From Desulfofundulus thermosubterraneus DSM 16057 (lineage in GTDB: Bacteria > Bacillota > Desulfotomaculia > Desulfotomaculales > Desulfovirgulaceae), in contig NZ_FQZM01000036.1 of NCBI RefSeq assembly GCF_900142025.1, positions 1 through 37,631 on the forward strand: a stretch of DNA of 37,631 nucleotides, in the 5' to 3' direction. This document shows, piece after piece, positions 1-6,024 of the stretch. Below the pieces are notes generated by a model. It was not told where the DNA came from and did no database searches. It worked only from the letters and a program-made list of their open reading frames with translations. Made by a program: the position numbers and the translations under genes. Each line of letters opens with the position of its first letter. The stretch's first letter is position 1.

Positions 1-2
1 CC

Positions 3-236
3 TTTGTCATTGGCCGCAAGAACTGGTTGTTTGCCAATACTCCGCGGGGTGCACGGGCCAGCGCTATTACTTACAGCATCATAGAAACGGCAAAGGAGAA
101 TGGGTTGAATCCTTTCCAGTACCTCAGCTATCTTTTTGAAAAACTTCCCAACCTGAACCCTAAAGACAGTAACGCCCTGGATCAGTTACTCCCCTGGTCC
201 GATTCGCTGCCCCCTGTCTGCAGGGCTAATAAATAA
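3..236 (+). CDS. IS66-family transposase (TnpC), C-terminal fragment
   Basis: This is the last 77 codons of an IS66-type DDE transposase; the frame is open to the left window edge, so the gene begins outside. The visible part holds the conserved C-terminal signature of the family (GRKNWLF followed by NTPRGARASA and the IIETAKENGLNPFQYL segment), which in IS66 transposases follows the catalytic domain and forms the IS66_C element. The stop is followed after about a dozen bases by a strong hairpin terminator and then by the CGCTTAC end of the element at 281-287. Its partner start codon is not in the window. A second element of the same family starts at the far right end in the same orientation. 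Confidence 0.9.
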   Translation, partial: FVIGRKNWLFANTPRGARASAITYSIIETAKENGLNPFQYLSYLFEKLPNLNPKDSNALDQLLPWSDSLPPVCRANK

Positions 237-248
237 GCCAGATTATGT

Positions 249-279
249 CCCCACCTGATTGCAAGGTGGGGTTTATTTT
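249..279 (+). terminator. Terminator at the 3' end of the IS66 element
   Basis: CCCCACCT (249-256) and AGGTGGGG (264-271) form a perfect 8-bp stem with a 7-base loop, followed by TTTATTTT. It sits just after the transposase stop and inside the right terminal region of the element. Confidence 0.8.
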
Positions 280-287
280 ACGCTTAC
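256..287 (-). repeat. Right terminal inverted repeat of IS66-family element 1
   Basis: Read from 287 inwards on the minus strand, this gives GTAAGCGT then an A-rich stretch and CCCACCTTG. The same order is found at 37480 reading inwards on the plus strand, and I count 23 matches in the first 26 bases. IS66-family inverted repeats characteristically begin GTAAGCG. The outer boundary of the element is therefore base 287. Confidence 0.75.
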
Positions 288-427
288 AGTTTCAGCCCGG
301 GGATGACCGGGTTCCAGTGGTCCCCCAGATGCACGATTTCATCCACCGCTCCCGGGTTCTTGGGATCAACCACGTGGGGGGTTGTTACGGCTATAAAACA
401 TTCTGTGTAAGGGTACAAGCCCAGTAA
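288..427 (-). pseudogene. Remnant of a PRK06851-type ATPase gene cut by the IS66 end
   Basis: On the minus strand this stretch reads an open frame containing HVVDPKNPGAVDEIVHLGD, nearly identical to residues in the first half of the intact ATPase at 2352-3467. Bases 311-379 match 3123-3191 at 66 of 69 positions. Bases 291-308 are identical to 2659-2676, which lies in the second half of the intact gene, so the remnant joins two non-adjacent pieces. It stops exactly at the IS boundary; the in-frame TAA (284-286) is contributed by the IS terminal repeat. No start codon or P-loop remains. I read this as a rearranged fragment of a former paralogue, not a working gene. Confidence 0.75.
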
Positions 428-437
428 TGCATATGGT

Positions 438-767
438 TTACGGGTTTTTCCCAAAGGAATCTTCCAATTCCGGCAACAGTGTTGCCAGGCCCTGTTCGGG
501 GTCGGGAATGACGTTTATATTTTCAGACTTGAGAATTTCGTTCATTTCAAAGTAATCCACTCCCAGCATGTCTGCGCACTGCCGGATAGTCATCCGGCCC
601 TCCCGGTAAGCCTGTACGGCCTCCTTTTTGTAGATTTCACGTAGCGCAAAGGAAACCAATTGTTGAAGGGCGGATGAACGGTCCAGGTACCTTTTGGAAG
701 CATATGCGTCCAACCTTTTTAAGAGCACCGGATCAAACTCGGTGCTTATTCTTACTCTTTTTTCCAT
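438..767 (-). CDS. UPF0175-family small protein, probable antitoxin
   Basis: A 109-residue protein. The first 45 residues (MEKRVRISTEFDPVLLKRLD, then LDRSSALQQLVSFALREI) look like a ribbon-helix-helix type strand-helix-helix. The middle (YREGRMTIRQCADMLGVDYFEM) is the UPF0175 signature, a short helix-turn-helix-like segment; the acidic tail is variable. UPF0175 proteins are commonly encoded beside PIN/DUF3368 proteins and are regarded as antitoxins. Here the start lies 16 bases inside the end of the PIN gene, so the two are translationally coupled, although the gene order is toxin first. It is the last gene of a three-gene minus-strand unit, and its stop is followed by the ATPase remnant. Function is inferred from family and context. 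Confidence 0.75.
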   Translation of the reverse strand: MEKRVRISTEFDPVLLKRLDAYASKRYLDRSSALQQLVSFALREIYKKEAVQAYREGRMTIRQCADMLGVDYFEMNEILKSENINVIPDPEQGLATLLPELEDSFGKNP

Positions 768-1255
768 TGTCTCTTGGCCTCCAGGTAAAGTTTTGCTATT
801 TTTTCGTCCAGTCGCCTGTGTTTTACCAAACCATCAAGGGCCGATTTGAAACTGTCATAGTTAAGATAATACAGAAGGAATTCCGGCGAGGTATGAACCT
901 TCAGGCCGGCTCCAAGAGCCTTTTTACGCAACCTTATATCATCTGTCAACAGGACGGCCTTTCGCTGAAAAGCCAGGGATAAAACGCTATCATCCACCGG
1001 AGATACTCCTTTTGTTCCCAGGCGATTTGATACCGCCACGCTTTTGACCAGGGGTGGTTCGGGGAGAAAGACTTCACGGCTGATCAGAAACGCATCGGCG
1101 TAGCCCCGGTGTAAACCTGTTTCAACAACTTCCTGGTACACTTCCTCCGGGCAAAGGGCGGGCCCGGGCAGCAGCTTAATCAACTGGAGGGCGTTAATCC
1201 TGGACAGCGAGATTAAGAACGATGAGTCCACCACATATTCAGGCAATGCTTTCAC
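752..1255 (-). CDS. PIN-domain protein (DUF3368-like), probable ribonuclease toxin
   Basis: A 167-residue protein spanning a PIN fold. The first acidic residue is in YVVDSSFLI (about residue 10), the second acidic cluster in CPEEVYQEVV (about 36-45), and the third in SPVDDSVLSLAFQRKAVLLTDD (about 86-107). These supply the Asp/Glu residues that bind Mg2+ or Mn2+ in PIN ribonucleases. The C-terminal 45 residues are basic and helical, longer than a minimal VapC. It overlaps the upstream small gene by four bases (ATGA) and the downstream UPF0175 gene by 16, so all three are one transcript. PIN proteins of this type usually act as RNA-cleaving toxins neutralised by the neighbouring small protein. 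The target RNA cannot be read from sequence. Confidence 0.75.
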   Translation of the reverse strand: MKALPEYVVDSSFLISLSRINALQLIKLLPGPALCPEEVYQEVVETGLHRGYADAFLISREVFLPEPPLVKSVAVSNRLGTKGVSPVDDSVLSLAFQRKAVLLTDDIRLRKKALGAGLKVHTSPEFLLYYLNYDSFKSALDGLVKHRRLDEKIAKLYLEAKRQWKKE

Positions 1256-1533
1256 CCGCTTATGATTGCGTGTTTGATATAGTCACACTGATGGGCGATG
1301 CCCCTTTCATCCAGCAGCACGATGCTGTCGCCCCCATACAAATCCTCCTTGTATTTGCGGGAGCCAGTACCCGGCCCCTTAAACATGCCAATTAACTCTG
1401 CCAGGGGGTCATCAGGGCCGCCACGGAATTCTTCGTTTTCTATAGGAAGGGTGATTCCTAATTTGCGGAATAACTCTTCCTTTTGCTTTGGGGTCAGTTT
1501 TTTGATTTCCTCAACCAAACGTTCAACTGCCAT
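1252..1533 (-). CDS. Small antitoxin-like protein, first gene of the PIN cassette
   Basis: A 93-residue protein of no named family that I recognise with certainty. The N-terminus (VERLVEEIKKLTPKQKEELFRKLG) is an amphipathic helix pair of the kind seen at the start of many toxin-antitoxin partner proteins. Later comes GSRKYKEDLYGGD, resembling the KYKEDLYG tail of VapB-like antitoxins, and after it an extra 25 residues. It starts at ATG 1533 behind GAGGTG and overlaps the PIN gene by four bases. Context suggests it is the cognate antitoxin or an accessory chaperone. The presence of a second antitoxin-like gene (UPF0175) after the toxin makes the division of labour uncertain. Confidence 0.6.
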   Translation of the reverse strand: MAVERLVEEIKKLTPKQKEELFRKLGITLPIENEEFRGGPDDPLAELIGMFKGPGTGSRKYKEDLYGGDSIVLLDERGIAHQCDYIKHAIISG

Positions 1534-1553
1534 TTGATTTCACCTCGTTGTCC

Positions 1554-1559
1554 AGTATA
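1554..1559 (-). promoter_or_regulatory. Extended -10 promoter for the PIN cassette
   Basis: On the minus strand the sequence reads TGGTATACT, an extended -10 (TGn plus TATACT), about 20 bases upstream of the ATG at 1533. No convincing -35 is seen, as is usual for extended -10 promoters. Confidence 0.45.
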
Positions 1560-1637
1560 CCATATCCTGTAAATAAGAGCAACAATTATGCGGTGAGCTA
1601 TCATGCCGGCCGCTTTTTAATTGTGAGGTGGCAGATC

Positions 1638-1924
1638 ATGAAAGAAAAGACTCTCGTGATACTCGACTCCGTTATGAAACAGGGGTTCACACCAGTACTA
1701 ATTGCCGTACTGAAGAAGCGGGAGCTGTCGATCGAAGCAAAGGGTTTGTACATGGTTCTCTTGATGTTTGCTTATGGCAGGGGAGCGACCGCCGGGAACT
1801 GGCTGAGGTGACGGGGTTTTCGGAGAGGAAGGTTGACCGGCCTTTACAGGAGCTCGAACAAAAAGGCTATCTCCCCGTTCTCGCCCATTTTGGGAGGGAC
1901 AAAGAATGCGGGAAAAGACACTGA
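1638..1924 (+). pseudogene. Decayed helix-turn-helix protein gene, copy 1
   Basis: It starts at ATG 1638 and reads MKEKTLVILDSVMKQGF through LSIEAKGLYMVLLMFAYG, then falls out of frame. The continuation in the next frame reads DRRELAEVTGFSERKVDRPL followed by QELEQKGYLPVLAHFG. Placed end to end, the two frames resemble the HTH_36-type winged helix of plasmid or phage replication-initiator-like proteins (growth-phase helix, recognition helix, wing). A small deletion around 1775-1790 explains the loss of frame, and the residues matching the CWPG turn of copy 2 are missing. The reading frame ends at 1924 where copy 2 has already begun. The gene is almost certainly inactive. Confidence 0.65.
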
Positions 1925-2239
1925 TCACCCTGGACCCGACTTTGAAATAAGGGTTTCGCTTCCACACCCAACGCTATTCTGACGGCACGCGGGCTGAGCA
2001 TGCAGGCGGAGTGTATTTACATGCTCCTTCTCATGTTCGCCTGGCAGGACGGCGAATGCTGGCCCGGCCAGGCGCGCGTCGCCGAAGCGGCCAACTGCAG
2101 CGTCAATACCGTTGAAAAGTACCTGAAGGAACTGCAGGACTACGGGCTGATTTCCTGGAAACGCCGGGGGCTGGGGTGGCCAAATGTATATGGTGGACAG
2201 CAGGTACCCTGGCTGTTTTACCGCCCGTTCGGCGGGTGA
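1907..2239 (+). pseudogene. Decayed helix-turn-helix protein gene, copy 2
   Basis: ATG 1907 opens MREKTLITLDPTLK and is followed at once by an in-frame TAA. A one-base shift restores GFASTPNAILTARGLSMQAE, then CIYMLLLMFAWQDGECWPGQ, then ARVAEAANCSVNTVEKYLKE and LQDYGLISWKRRG, a full winged-helix (HTH_36-like) domain. Its N-terminus is clearly homologous to copy 1 (MKEKTLVILDSVMKQGF against MREKTLITLDPTLK-GF), so the two are tandem duplicates. The remaining open frame from 2000 encodes only 79 residues. DNA-binding protein of mobile-element flavour; probably a relic. Confidence 0.65.
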
Positions 2240-2263
2240 CAAATATATTAAATTGCGGACTAG

Positions 2264-2290
2264 AAAAAGGGCGGCCTGGAAGGGCCACCC
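2264..2290 (-). terminator. Terminator after the PRK06851-type ATPase gene
   Basis: On the minus strand GGGTGGCC and GGCCGCCC pair (one G-U) around a six-base loop and are followed by TTTTT. It lies about 60 bases past the stop of the ATPase gene. Confidence 0.7.
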
Positions 2291-2351
2291 AGTTTGAGGC
2301 AGTCATAAAATCACTACATTTCTTCCGCAGATGTTACCTGCAATTCTATCC

Positions 2352-3467
2352 CTACTGCCCGTTTACCTCCTCAGCCAGTTCCAGGATCCTGGCCAGCACC
2401 TTTTGCCTGCGGGCTTCGATATCCTGGAAGTTCATGTTCGGGATATAGTAGGCTTCCATTTCGTCGTGGACCTTCTTGGCGCGGTGGATGAAATCCACCG
2501 CCTCTTCCATGCAGCGCCGGTACATCTCCCGGGCGGTATCCCTTTCGGCCTGCAAAACCGGGTCGGACACGGGCCTGACACAGGTCATGGTATCCACAAC
2601 CACGTCGCCGTTTTGGGGTTTATAATAGTGGGGCTCTACGGAGTTAACCACCGCCAGGTTCAGCCCGGGGATGACCAGGTGTTCGATCCGGGACGGGTCC
2701 AGGGCACAGTGGTAGGCTTCTACGTCGAACCCGCGCATTAAAGCGGCATCCATAATCCGCCGGACCAGGGTGGTCTTGCCCGTACCGTCGTCGCCATTGA
2801 TAATATAACGTTTCTTTAAGTGACCAACGATAGTGTCCAGATAGCTCACCGTCCCGTCGGGGGTGATGGCCGTAGCAAAAAGGTGGCGGGCTTTGGGGTT
2901 ATCTGTCTGACGTGTTTGCCCCGCAAAGATTTCGTGGGTCAAATCAAGCGCGAGCTTATCAAAGGCACCCACATTAAAGGCGCCGGTTTCCCGGTAATGG
3001 TTGCGTACCTCTTCCAGAAAGAGGTGGGCGGCGGCCAGGTAGCTGTAGGCCCGTTTAAATAGCCGTCCTATTTCCTGGTTTAAAGCCAGGATTTCTCTTT
3101 TATGTGCCCGCAGGCCTTCTTCGTTCCAGTGGTCCCCCAGGTGAACAATTTCATCCACCGCTCCCGGGTTCTTGGGATCAACCACGTGGGGAGCGGTGCC
3201 GTCAAGCAATGCCACCTTGATGGCCGGAATAACTACCCCGTCCAGCGAGCCGTTGTCCGAAGAGCAGCAATGGAATTCCACGTTGTAACCCCGCTCCAGC
3301 ATTTCCTCGCCAATCTTGCGCATAAAAGTTGACTTCCCGACACCGGGCCCCCCCTTAATAACAAAAATGCGGGTGGCGTCGGGTTCAATAATGTAGTCGT
3401 AAAACGAGTAAAATCCCCGGCAGGTGTTGCCTCCCGGGAAAACCTTTTTTAGCCTTCCCTTACTCAA
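2352..3467 (-). CDS. PRK06851-family protein with two ATPase domains
   Basis: A 371-residue protein built of two tandem P-loop domains. The first Walker A is GGPGVGKST (about residue 39) and the second GDDGTGKTT (about residue 225). Each is followed by the same layout: a strand and helix, a His/Cys-containing stretch (FHCCSSD and AYHCALD), and a VIPxxxLAxxxxxxPH segment. The duplication is therefore old and internal. The family is widespread in sporulating Firmicutes and has no established function. The TTG start at 3467 follows a G-rich stretch; no better ATG exists. It is a single-gene unit with its own terminator. A fragment of a second copy survives at 288-427, beside an IS66 end. Confidence 0.8.
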   Translation of the reverse strand: MSKGRLKKVFPGGNTCRGFYSFYDYIIEPDATRIFVIKGGPGVGKSTFMRKIGEEMLERGYNVEFHCCSSDNGSLDGVVIPAIKVALLDGTAPHVVDPKNPGAVDEIVHLGDHWNEEGLRAHKREILALNQEIGRLFKRAYSYLAAAHLFLEEVRNHYRETGAFNVGAFDKLALDLTHEIFAGQTRQTDNPKARHLFATAITPDGTVSYLDTIVGHLKKRYIINGDDGTGKTTLVRRIMDAALMRGFDVEAYHCALDPSRIEHLVIPGLNLAVVNSVEPHYYKPQNGDVVVDTMTCVRPVSDPVLQAERDTAREMYRRCMEEAVDFIHRAKKVHDEMEAYYIPNMNFQDIEARRQKVLARILELAEEVNGQ

Positions 3468-3511
3468 TATGCGTACCCCCCAGATTGGTTTTTGGGGAAA
3501 TATATGCTTAT

Positions 3512-3541
3512 TTGCAAGTTAAAATGACACGTTGCTATAAT
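3512..3541 (+). promoter_or_regulatory. Candidate sigma-A promoter upstream of the ANTAR1 gene
   Basis: TTGCAA (3512-3517), 18 bases, TATAAT (3536-3541). A second -10 element in extended form (TGTTATAAT, hexamer 3629-3634) lies 27 bases before the GTG start of the ANTAR1 gene. Either or both may be used; the first would create a leader of over 100 bases. Confidence 0.45.
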
Positions 3542-3661
3542 TTTGGGATTGAAAAACTGGCTTCACGGGGGTATGGCACCCTTAAAAGACGGCCTTGCCG
3601 GCTGTTTCCCGCCTCAATTTCAACATGTTATAATGTAATTCAGTGACGAAAAAGGTGGAGT

Positions 3662-4246
3662 GTGGTCCCGGTGTACAGGACCCGCATTGTTGTTGCCGAA
3701 AGCGACAGGGATTTTCGCGTCCGGCTTAAAGAGATCCTGCGCCATGCGGGATACATGGTGATTGGGGAAACGCAGGACGGCCGGTCCTTACTGCAGATAG
3801 TCTTTCAAACCACCCCGGAACTGGTGATTCTGGAATACCGCCTTCCAGGGAGTGAGGGTATAGATGTGGCCGGCATTATCGAAGAACATCATGTGGCTCC
3901 GGTGGTGCTCACGGCCGACTTGCACCAGCAAAATGTGGCCGAGCTGGTACGTTCCCCCGGGGTTTACGGGGTGCTCCCCAGGCCTTTGCAGGAGGAAATG
4001 GTGGTGCCGACCATTGAAATGGCCCTGGCTTCCTTTGAGCGGACCATGCGGCTGGAAAAGGAAATAAGAGGCCTGCGCAAAGCCCTGGAAGAGCGCAAGT
4101 TGACGGAGCGGGCCAAGGGTTTGCTTATGGAGAGAAAAGGAATGACGGAGCGGCAGGCCTATAAATACCTGCAAAAGCTAAGTATGAATCGCTGCGTACC
4201 TTTAGCCCGGGTGGCCCGGGAAGTTATTATGGCCCTGGAAAAGTAA
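3662..4246 (+). CDS. ANTAR-domain transcription antiterminator 1 (NasT/AmiR type)
   Basis: A 194-residue protein: receiver-like domain (about 1-125), short coiled linker (LEKEIRGLRKALEERKL), and C-terminal ANTAR domain (about 137-192) with the signature ERAKGLLMERKGMTERQAYK. ANTAR domains bind paired hexaloop hairpins in leader RNA and prevent terminator formation. The receiver is degenerate: the phospho-acceptor position reads LVILEYRLP, so Glu replaces Asp, and the conserved Lys is Arg (LPRPL). This argues against control by phosphotransfer. GTG start at 3662 behind AAAGGTGG; the first residues are MVPVYRTRIVVAES. It directly precedes the divergent glutamine synthetase gene, whose leader carries one ANTAR-type hairpin. 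Probable role: nitrogen control of glnA and glutamate synthase genes. Confidence 0.88.
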   Translation: MVPVYRTRIVVAESDRDFRVRLKEILRHAGYMVIGETQDGRSLLQIVFQTTPELVILEYRLPGSEGIDVAGIIEEHHVAPVVLTADLHQQNVAELVRSPGVYGVLPRPLQEEMVVPTIEMALASFERTMRLEKEIRGLRKALEERKLTERAKGLLMERKGMTERQAYKYLQKLSMNRCVPLARVAREVIMALEK

Positions 4247-4276
4247 GGGTATTTGCAAATTTTTGCGGCGGGACTA

Positions 4277-4288
4277 ACTGTATACAGT
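4277..4288. promoter_or_regulatory. Perfect 12-bp palindrome upstream of glnA1
   Basis: ACTGTATACAGT is a perfect inverted repeat 20 bases upstream of the -35 of the glnA1 promoter. It could be an operator for an unidentified dimeric regulator. There is no family match I would assert. Confidence 0.3.
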
Positions 4289-4307
4289 ATTTCTTATCAA
4301 GAACATC

Positions 4308-4335
4308 TTGATCTCCCGGGCAATCCTGTTATAAT
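4308..4335 (+). promoter_or_regulatory. glnA1 promoter
   Basis: TTGATC (4308-4313), 16-base spacer, perfect TATAAT (4330-4335). Transcription would start near 4341 and run into the hairpin/attenuator at 4356-4419. Confidence 0.55.
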
Positions 4336-4355
4336 CATCCTTGTACGGTTTTTTT

Positions 4356-4373
4356 CAGGGCAATGGCGTCCTG
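4356..4373 (+). promoter_or_regulatory. ANTAR-type leader hairpin of glnA1
   Basis: CAGGGC-AATGGC-GTCCTG forms a 6-bp stem (one G-U) closed by a six-base loop with A at 1 and G at 4, the ANTAR recognition pattern. Its 3' arm is also needed for the base of the terminator at 4367-4413, so the two structures exclude each other. No second A1/G4 hairpin is found upstream, unlike the other leaders here. Confidence 0.65.
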
Positions 4374-4419
4374 GTTCAGGTCTGTAAGGTAAACACGGGC
4401 CTGAAGCAGGGCGTTTTTT
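4367..4419 (+). terminator. Attenuator before glnA1
   Basis: TTCAGGTCTGT (4375-4385) pairs with ACGGGCCTGAA (4395-4405). The stem extends at its base through CGTCCTG (4367-4373) with CAGGGCG (4407-4413), and TTTTTT follows at 4414-4419. It lies in the leader, upstream of the ribosome binding site of the next gene, as expected of a regulated terminator. Confidence 0.75.
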
Positions 4420-4456
4420 GTTTTCTTGTCCCTGAGTTTTGGAAGGAGAGATCACC

Positions 4457-5776
4457 ATGCCCACCCTGACCGCCGAAGACGTACTCCACAAAGCCCGGGA
4501 ATACAATGTCAAGTTTATCCGGTTGCAGTTTACCGATGTCTTCGGTGTTTTGAAAAATATAGCCATCACTGTGGAGGAACTGCCCCGTGCGCTGGAAGGC
4601 CGGGTGATGTTTGACAGCTCGGTGATCGAGGGTTTCGTCCAAAACCGTGAGTCGGACATTTACCTGCTCCCCGACCCGGCCACTTTTGTGGTCTTTCCCT
4701 GGCGGCCCCGGGAAGGGGCTGTGGCCCGGTTGATCTGTGATGTACTGACCCCCCGGGGTGAACCTTACGGCGCCTGTTCCCGGGCGGCTTTAAAGCGGGT
4801 GCTGTCAAGGGCGAAAGAAATGGATCTGGAGTTCCAGGTAGGAGCGCAGATCGAATTTTTCCTTTTCCATACCGATGCCCAGGGCAAGCCGACCGTTACC
4901 ACCCACGACCGGGCAGGATATTGTGACCTTACGCCGGTGGATCTGGGTGAAAATGCCCGGCGGGATATGGTGCTCACCCTCCAGGAAATGGGCCTAGATG
5001 TTTCTTCTTCCCACCATGAGATTGCGCCGGGGCAGCATGAAATCTTCCTTAAAGAAGATGACGCTTTAACTGTGGCCGACAGCATTGCCACCTTTAAATT
5101 TGTGGTGCGCACCATTGCCCAGCGGCACGGCCTGCACGCCTCCTTTATGCCCCGCCCCCTGGCCTGTTACAACGGCTCGGGAATGCATTTGCACCAGTTT
5201 CTGTGGCGGGACGGTGAAAATGCCTTTTACGATCCTGCGGGGGAGCACCAGCTAAGCGAGCTGGCCTACCGTTATATAGCGGGGTTGATTACCCATGCCG
5301 GGGCCTTAACGGCCATTACCAATCCGCTGGTCAACAGTTACAAGCGTCTTGTACCCACTGACCTGGCTCCGGTACTGGCCGCCTGGTCGGAGGAAAACCG
5401 CAGCACCATGATCCGTGTGCCAGCCCAGCGACAGGAAGGTACCCGGGTAGTTTTACGCAGCCCCGATCCTACCGCCAATCCCTATCTGGCCCTGGCTGCC
5501 TCCCTGGCAGCCGGATTGGACGGCATCGAACGCGGCCTGGTGCCCGGGGCACCCCTGTCGGAGAACCATGCGCCGGTAAGGGAGCTGGTTCGCCGCATTG
5601 GCCTGCCTCGCCACCTAGCGGACGCGTTGCGGGCTCTAGCCGGTGATGCAGTGATCCAGAACGCTCTGGGGAAGGAGATTACCGGTCGCTTCCTGGAAGC
5701 CAAAGAAGACGAGTGGGAGCGCTATCAGGCCCAGGTGCACCAGTGGGAGCTGGATGAGTATTTGACTAACTTCTAG
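4457..5776 (+). CDS. Glutamine synthetase paralogue lacking catalytic residues (GlnA-like 1)
   Basis: A 439-residue class I glutamine synthetase fold, alignable end to end with the two canonical copies at 8535 and 10149. ATG 4457 is chosen because GGAAGGAGAG precedes it by six bases. Key positions differ. GPEAEFF is GAQIEFF, so the first metal-binding Glu becomes Gln. GYEAPV is TDLAPV, so the flap Glu becomes Leu. RIELR is RVVLR, so another metal-ligand Glu becomes Val. [11 protein letters not shown] is FDSSVIEGFVQ. Conserved HHE, QHE and NGSGMH remain. By comparison with the Bacillus enzyme these changes remove n2 metal ligands, the catalytic flap Glu and the feedback Arg. It is probably not a glutamine synthetase; it may be a regulator, a glutamine sensor or a ligase with another substrate. 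Confidence 0.85.
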   Translation: MPTLTAEDVLHKAREYNVKFIRLQFTDVFGVLKNIAITVEELPRALEGRVMFDSSVIEGFVQNRESDIYLLPDPATFVVFPWRPREGAVARLICDVLTPRGEPYGACSRAALKRVLSRAKEMDLEFQVGAQIEFFLFHTDAQGKPTVTTHDRAGYCDLTPVDLGENARRDMVLTLQEMGLDVSSSHHEIAPGQHEIFLKEDDALTVADSIATFKFVVRTIAQRHGLHASFMPRPLACYNGSGMHLHQFLWRDGENAFYDPAGEHQLSELAYRYIAGLITHAGALTAITNPLVNSYKRLVPTDLAPVLAAWSEENRSTMIRVPAQRQEGTRVVLRSPDPTANPYLALAASLAAGLDGIERGLVPGAPLSENHAPVRELVRRIGLPRHLADALRALAGDAVIQNALGKEITGRFLEAKEDEWERYQAQVHQWELDEYLTNF

Positions 5777-5926
5777 TTCCGGGATTTTGCTACCAGGACA
5801 CTTTGTGAAAGAAACAATCCGGGGTATTCCCGGTGGAAAAATAATAGATGAGAAGGGGGGGGATGGCTGGCGAAAATTGAAGGGCAAAAGACTGGCTCGA
5901 TAGTGAAAAACGGCGGGTAAAAAATT

Positions 5927-5953
5927 CCGGCTTGGTGTTGACCACCAGGCCGG
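5927..5953 (+). other. Strong hairpin in the glnA1-glutamate synthase-like intergenic region
   Basis: CCGGCTTGGTG and CACCAGGCCGG form an 11-bp stem (one G-U) with a five-base loop. There is no U-tract, so it is not a standard terminator; it may be a leader or processing element of the next gene. The rest of the 248-base gap (5777-6024) shows no ANTAR A1/G4 hairpin and no clear promoter. Confidence 0.4.
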
Positions 5954-6024
5954 CACCAGAGAAGAGAACATTTTTGAAAGAACCATTACCTTAATTTTAC
6001 CGTGTTTTTTAGGAGGATGGAACA

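Noticed and set aside
245-427. Plus-strand 60-codon open frame
   Set aside because: It is the antisense of the ATPase remnant; its similarity to another plus-strand frame at 3102-3332 only reflects the shared DNA on the minus strand.
4386-4394. AAGGTA as the second ANTAR hexaloop of the glnA1 leader
   Set aside because: It has A1/G4, but the flanking bases do not close a six-base loop; the best pairing gives a nine-base loop within the terminator stem.
5815-5840. CCGGGGTATTCCCGG hairpin after glnA1 as terminator
   Set aside because: The stem is only 5 bp and is followed by GTGGAAAAATAA, not a U-tract.
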